Shown here: positions 60,725 through 64,000 of the stretch, in pieces
How positions within the stretch are numbered: the first letter of the stretch is position 1
How the letters are laid out: the number at the start of each line of letters is the position of its first letter
Assembly (NCBI RefSeq): GCF_036226925.1
Contig: NZ_CP109031.1
Coordinates: forward strand, 4,340,001-4,404,000
Origin: Streptomyces sp. NBC_00659
GTDB taxonomy: Bacteria; Actinomycetota; Actinomycetes; Streptomycetales; Streptomycetaceae
DNA length: 64,000 bases
Reading direction: 5' to 3'
Notes under the pieces: model-generated
Told to the model about the DNA's origin: nothing
The model's input: the letters and a program-made list of their open reading frames with translations, nothing else
The model's database searches: none
Made by a program: the position numbers and the translations under genes

Positions 60725-61351
60725 ATGACCGACGCCCATGTGCAGTTCTCCGTCCAGCCCGCCCCGGAACTGACCGGCCTCGGGCTGCTGCTCCGGCCCT
60801 GGGACCCGGAGTCCGACGCCGATGTGTCGGCGTATCTGCACGGGCTGACGGATCCCGAGTTCCAGCGCTGGAACACCCCGCTCAGGTTCGTCCGGGACAT
60901 CGACACCGCCCGTGAGGCGCTGCGGACGCGCGTCGCGGCGGCGGCGGGCGGCACCGGGGTCTCCTTCTGCGTCACCGATGCCGGGACCGGCGAGACGCTG
61001 GGCCATATCGGCGTCAACGAGATCGACCACGTCATAAGCTGCGCCCGCGTCGGCTACTGGGTCCTCCCGGAATGCCGCGGCCGCCAGGTCGCCACCCGCG
61101 CCCTCACCCTCACGGCCCGCTACGCCTTCACCGACCTCGCGCTGCACCGCCTCGACCTGGGCCATGCCGTGGGCCACGAGGCGTCCTGCCGGGTCGCCGA
61201 ACGCTGCGGATTCCGGCACGAGGGGACTCTGCGCGGGGCGATGTTCGAGGCCGGCCGCCATGACGCGTTCCGCGACCTGCACCTGCACGGACGCCTGGCG
61301 ACGGATCCCGAGCCGGCGCCCGACCTGTCACCGTCACCCCCCGGCGCGTGA
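60725..61351 (+). CDS. GNAT family N-acetyltransferase (RimJ/RimL-like)
   Basis: A 208-residue acetyltransferase. ATG 60725 opens MTDAHVQFSVQPAPELTGLGLLLRPW. The acetyl-CoA site is ARVGYWVLPECRGRQVATRALTLTARYAF, followed by LALHRLDLGHAVGHEASCRVAERCGFRHEGTLRGA, typical of ribosomal-protein- or small-molecule-acetylating RimJ/L types. The last 18 bases overlap the end of the convergent DUF35 gene. Confidence 0.87.
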   Translation: MTDAHVQFSVQPAPELTGLGLLLRPWDPESDADVSAYLHGLTDPEFQRWNTPLRFVRDIDTAREALRTRVAAAAGGTGVSFCVTDAGTGETLGHIGVNEIDHVISCARVGYWVLPECRGRQVATRALTLTARYAFTDLALHRLDLGHAVGHEASCRVAERCGFRHEGTLRGAMFEAGRHDAFRDLHLHGRLATDPEPAPDLSPSPPGA

Positions 61352-61837
61352 CGCGGGCCGGAAAACGGGAATCCCCGCCCGGAAGGCCACCTCCAGTCCC
61401 ATCCCGATCCGCAGCGCCGCTTCCTCGCACTCGACCACCTCGGTCATCATCCGGGGGCCCTCGGCCAGGTCGACGACGGCGGCGACGTACGGCACGCGCC
61501 CGCCGAACGGCGGCAGATCGTTGCGGTGGACGACGGACCAGGTGTAGAGCGTGGCGCGTCCGCCGGCGGGGCGCCAGTTCACGTCCTCGCTCCAGCAGTG
61601 CGGGCAGAACTCGCGGGGGTAGTGGTGAACGCGGTCGCAGGCCGCGCAGTGCCGGATCAGCAGCCGCCCCTCGGCCGCCGCGTCCCAGTACGGCCGGGTG
61701 AAGGCGTCGGCCTCGGGGACGTCGAACCCGCCACCGGAACCCGTCGCGCCCACCGGACCCGGCGCACCCACCGAGGCCCTCGCACCCCCGGAAGGCACCG
61801 GGCCCCCGCTCGCCGCGCCCCGGTCGGTTGCGCTCAC
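61334..61837 (-). CDS. DUF35 OB-fold/zinc-ribbon protein (second)
   Basis: A 167-residue DUF35 protein. The GTG at 61837 overlaps the DoxX stop by 4 bases (GTGA). After a 40-residue Gly/Pro/Ala linker comes ADAFTRPYWDAAAEGRLLIRHCAACDRVHHYPREFCPHC (CxxC-CxxC zinc ribbon), then TWSVVHRNDLPPFGGRVPYVAAVVDLAEGPRMMTEV (OB-fold). It is the probable partner of the Ltp at 58552, 1.6 kb away, under the same class of operator. Confidence 0.87.
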   Translation of the reverse strand: MSATDRGAASGGPVPSGGARASVGAPGPVGATGSGGGFDVPEADAFTRPYWDAAAEGRLLIRHCAACDRVHHYPREFCPHCWSEDVNWRPAGGRATLYTWSVVHRNDLPPFGGRVPYVAAVVDLAEGPRMMTEVVECEEAALRIGMGLEVAFRAGIPVFRPASRAGG

Positions 61838-62286
61838 CGGAAGAGTCCCAGGGCTTCGTCCAGGGACCATGTCTGCCAGGACATCCCGAACAGGCCGACG
61901 GCCGAGACCAGCGCCATCATCGCGTTCTGGCCCTGTTCCGCCCAGTCGTGGATCATGAGGGTGAAGTAGAGGACGTTGAGGAGCAGGCCCGCGACCAGCG
62001 CGACGGGAGTCAGCAGTCCGGCCACCAGGCCGAGACCGAGCGCCAGCTCCGCGTACACGACCACGTACGCCATCGTCCGGGGGCGCGGTGCGACGATCGT
62101 GTCGAAACCGGACCGCACGGCGTTCCACCGGTGCTTGGACGCGACGTCCGCCGCCCACGCGATACCGGTCCCGCGCTCGAACCAGCCCTTCTTGTCCTTG
62201 TGCCGCCAGCTCTCGAGCCACCACAGCCCGAGCCCGATACGGAGCACGGCCAGCCATTCCGCCCCGCCGAGCCAGATCGTGTCCAT
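61834..62286 (-). CDS. DoxX family membrane protein
   Basis: A 150-residue protein with four hydrophobic helices: WLAVLRIGLGLWWLESW, MAYVVVYAELALGLGLVAGLL, PVALVAGLLLNVLYFTLMIHDW and NAMMALVSAVGLFGMSW. The DoxX fold occurs in quinone- or thiosulfate-linked oxidoreductase subunits and in many proteins of unknown role. GGGAGG lies 7 bases before the ATG and palindrome site 11 is 29 bases upstream. It may link electrons from the pathway to the membrane (inference). Confidence 0.83.
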   Translation of the reverse strand: MDTIWLGGAEWLAVLRIGLGLWWLESWRHKDKKGWFERGTGIAWAADVASKHRWNAVRSGFDTIVAPRPRTMAYVVVYAELALGLGLVAGLLTPVALVAGLLLNVLYFTLMIHDWAEQGQNAMMALVSAVGLFGMSWQTWSLDEALGLFR

Positions 62287-62638
62287 GGCCGAACCTCCCG
62301 CAGAGGCAACGTATCTGACGGTACGTCAGTTTCGACTCTCCGGGACGCCCGCACAAGAGGCCGGCACCCACGGGCGAGGAGTACGCGACCGGCCCGCCAC
62401 CACCCGTCACCGTTCCACCCCCCCCTCAGGGGGCGCGCGGAGCCGATTTCGCGCTCCCACACAAGGCGTACGCCCCGGCGCTCACCTGCGACGACAGCAC
62501 ACTTTCTCCACACCCCCTCCCCATCGAAGTGACCTACGCCACCAGGCCCACCCACCCCTCCCACAGTCGTGACCACTTCGCAACCGATTCCCCTCTTGAC
62601 CGAGACCTATCAAGCAAAGGCGTGATTACGCTCGCGCT
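62287..62638. other. Divergent intergenic region, DoxX and monooxygenase promoters
   Basis: 352 bases without a gene. It holds palindrome site 11 and, near the monooxygenase, TTGACC (62596-62601), a possible -35. No matching -10 at standard spacing was certain. A C6-TCA-G5-like hairpin lies near 62418. Nothing else was recognised. Confidence 0.45.
62315..62329. promoter_or_regulatory. Regulon palindrome site 11
   Basis: CTGACGGTACGTCAG, perfect half-sites, 29 bases before the DoxX-DUF35 operon. Confidence 0.8.
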
Positions 62639-63850
62639 ATGGCCGACTCGACTGCTTCCACGACCTCCCGCACGGTGCCCTCCCACGAGGACCGCCCCGT
62701 GTACGTGATCGGAGGCGGCCCCGGGGGACTCGCGGCGGCGTACGCCCTGCGCGCCCGGGGCGTGCGAGCCGTCGTGCTGGAGAAGTCGGACCAGGTCGGC
62801 GCGTCCTGGCGGGGCCACTACGACCGGCTGCACCTGCACACCACCCGGCGCCTGTCCGCGCTGCCGGGGCTGTCGATGCCGCGCTCGTTCGGCCGCTGGG
62901 TGGCGCGCGACAACGTGGTGCGCTACCTGGAGAAGTACGCCGAGCACCACGGCCTGGAGATCGTCACGGGTGTCGAGGTCTCCCGCATCGAGCCCGCCCC
63001 GGGCGGCGACGGCTGGCTGCTGCACGCCACCGGCGGACGCGAACTGACCGGCAGCGCGGTGGTCGTCGCGACCGGCTACAACCACACCCCGCGCGTCCCC
63101 GACTGGCCCGGCCGCGACACGTACACCGGCGAGTTCCTGCACGCCGGCGAGTACCGCAATCCCGCCCCCTACGCGGGCCGCGACGTCCTCGTCGTCGGCA
63201 TCGGCAACACCGGAGCCGAGATCGCCGTGGACCTGGTCGAGGGCGGCGCCTCGCGCGTCCGGCTGTCCGTTCGCACCAGGCCGCACATCGTGCGCCGTTC
63301 GACGGCGGGCTGGGCGGCGCAGTTCACGGGCATCGCCGTACGGCGGCTGCCGGTGCGCCTCGTGGACGCGCTGGCCGGGCCGATGGCGAAGCTGAGCGTG
63401 CCCGACCTGGCGTCCCGGGGCCTGCCCCGCCCCGACACCGGGCTCTACTCCCGCGTCAACGAGGGCTCCATCCCCGTCCAGGACGTCGGCCTCATCGACG
63501 CCGTCCGCAAGGGGAAGGTCGAGATCGTGGCCGCGGTGGAGGGGTTCGAGGACGACAAGGCCGTCCTCGCCGACGGAAGCCGGATCGACCCCGACGTGGT
63601 GATCGCCGCGACCGGATACACCCGAGCCCTGGAAGGCATGGTCGGACACCTTGACGTGCTCGACGGCCGCGGGCACCCGGTCGCACAGGGCGGCCACACC
63701 CCGAAGAACGCGCCCGGCCTGTACTTCACCGGCTTCACCAACCCCATCAGCGGCATGTTCCGCGAACTCGCCCTCGACGCGGAGAAGATCGCGAAGGCGG
63801 CAGCCCGCCACACCTCCACGACAGGGCCCGCCCCCCAGCCCACCCGCTGA
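62639..63850 (+). CDS. FAD-dependent monooxygenase/oxidoreductase (FMO-like)
   Basis: A 403-residue two-dinucleotide-domain flavoprotein. The FAD motif is VIGGGPGGLAAAYALRARG (near residue 23), the NADPH motif VLVVGIGNTGAEIAVDL (near 185), with VVVATGYNHTPRVPDW before and VIAATGYTRALEGM after. The Baeyer-Villiger/FMO fingerprint is present only in altered form (GEFLHAGEYRNP). It should hydroxylate or insert oxygen into a small organic molecule. There is no ribosome site before the ATG, so the mRNA may be leaderless. There is no CTGAC palindrome within 300 bases on its side, but site 11 lies in the same gap. Confidence 0.85.
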   Translation: MADSTASTTSRTVPSHEDRPVYVIGGGPGGLAAAYALRARGVRAVVLEKSDQVGASWRGHYDRLHLHTTRRLSALPGLSMPRSFGRWVARDNVVRYLEKYAEHHGLEIVTGVEVSRIEPAPGGDGWLLHATGGRELTGSAVVVATGYNHTPRVPDWPGRDTYTGEFLHAGEYRNPAPYAGRDVLVVGIGNTGAEIAVDLVEGGASRVRLSVRTRPHIVRRSTAGWAAQFTGIAVRRLPVRLVDALAGPMAKLSVPDLASRGLPRPDTGLYSRVNEGSIPVQDVGLIDAVRKGKVEIVAAVEGFEDDKAVLADGSRIDPDVVIAATGYTRALEGMVGHLDVLDGRGHPVAQGGHTPKNAPGLYFTGFTNPISGMFRELALDAEKIAKAAARHTSTTGPAPQPTR

Positions 63851-63898
63851 GGCATCGCCGGTTTTTTCGCCCCCGCCGCCCCTACCCGTCCCGTACCT

Positions 63899-63944
63899 GG
63901 GGCTCCGCCCCAGACCCCGCTCCTCAAACGCCGGAGGGGCTGAG
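63899..63944. repeat. Streptomyces interspersed intergenic repeat
   Basis: The stretch with GGGGCTCCGCCCCAGACCCC and CTCCTCAAACGCCGGAGGGG is a word I remember from many Streptomyces intergenic regions. It is followed by short repeated GGGCTGAAATTCCCCGCCC-like units to the window end. Confidence 0.5.
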
Positions 63945-64000
63945 ACTTCCCCGCCCAGGGCTGAAATTCCCCGCCCGGGGCTGAATCTTCGCCAGCCGGG

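Noticed and set aside
12209..62329. Identity of the palindrome with the KstR or KstR2 operators of cholesterol degradation
   Set aside because: Those boxes, as I remember them, have different sequences (AAC/GTT- or CAAG/CTTG-type halves), and no ketosteroid ring genes are present.
1..64000. A biosynthetic gene cluster (PKS, NRPS, terpene or RiPP)
   Set aside because: No megasynthase, cyclase or precursor peptide was found; the afs genes are global regulators, not pathway genes.

Overview
The window is high-GC DNA with strongly GC3-biased genes, GGAGG-type ribosome sites, frequent GTG starts and GTGA/ATGA overlaps. It carries afsR, afsS, afsK, fbiC, XRE/DUF397 pairs and a rare TTA leucine codon. 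It is a piece of a Streptomyces chromosome, from the conserved core near afsR. No rRNA, tRNA, CRISPR array, insertion sequence or prophage was recognised.

Layout. 1-16.2 kb: end of an ArsR-like regulator, glutathione peroxidase, a MerR regulator with its operator, an alpha/beta hydrolase, a polytopic membrane protein, a DD-carboxypeptidase with a very long acidic N-terminal part, a GPP34 protein, a first XRE/DUF397 pair (position of S. coelicolor Scr1/Scr2, from memory), an unknown dimeric-barrel protein divergent from an SDR, a sodium:solute symporter and an ADP-ribosylglycohydrolase-like protein without its metal ligands. 16.2-33.5 kb: a STAND ATPase with TPRs, a PGRP amidase, a LamG secreted protein, fbiC (F420 biosynthesis), a secreted PHP metallohydrolase, a TTA-containing RTX-like protein, an anti-sigma-type ATPase, a second XRE/DUF397 pair, an EEP nuclease-fold protein, an F420-type reductase and a DUF4232 lipoprotein. 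33.5-43.1 kb: a TetR/SDR pair, then catabolic genes (aldehyde dehydrogenase, amidohydrolases, LLM oxidoreductases, SDR) and an FG-GAP pseudogene. 43.3-46.7 kb: afsR and afsS. 46.8-51.8 kb: a VapBC-like module, an acyl-CoA ligase and an Ltp-DUF35-EchA operon. 52-56.4 kb: afsK, a VOC protein and a TetR regulator. 56.5-64 kb: acyl-CoA dehydrogenase, F420-type reductase, second Ltp, PNPOx, GNAT, second DUF35, DoxX and a flavin monooxygenase.

The most striking pattern is a palindrome CTGAC-N5-GTCAG. Eight perfect copies and three one-mismatch copies lie between 12.2 and 62.3 kb. Almost all sit just upstream of genes for CoA-linked and F420/flavin-linked catabolism (ligase, ACAD, hydratase, two thiolase-like Ltp proteins, two DUF35 partners, SDRs, LLMs, ALDH, amidohydrolases, DoxX). 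This looks like one dispersed, co-repressed catabolic regulon threaded around the afsK/afsRS antibiotic-regulation genes. A TetR gene at 55706 has a near-copy of the palindrome across its own start and is the natural candidate repressor. The substrate cannot be read from the sequence.

In model streptomycetes afsK, afsS and afsR are close neighbours (from memory). Here the kinase and its target are about 5 kb apart, with the toxin-antitoxin module and catabolic operons between them. Function calls rest on motif reading only; no database search was run.
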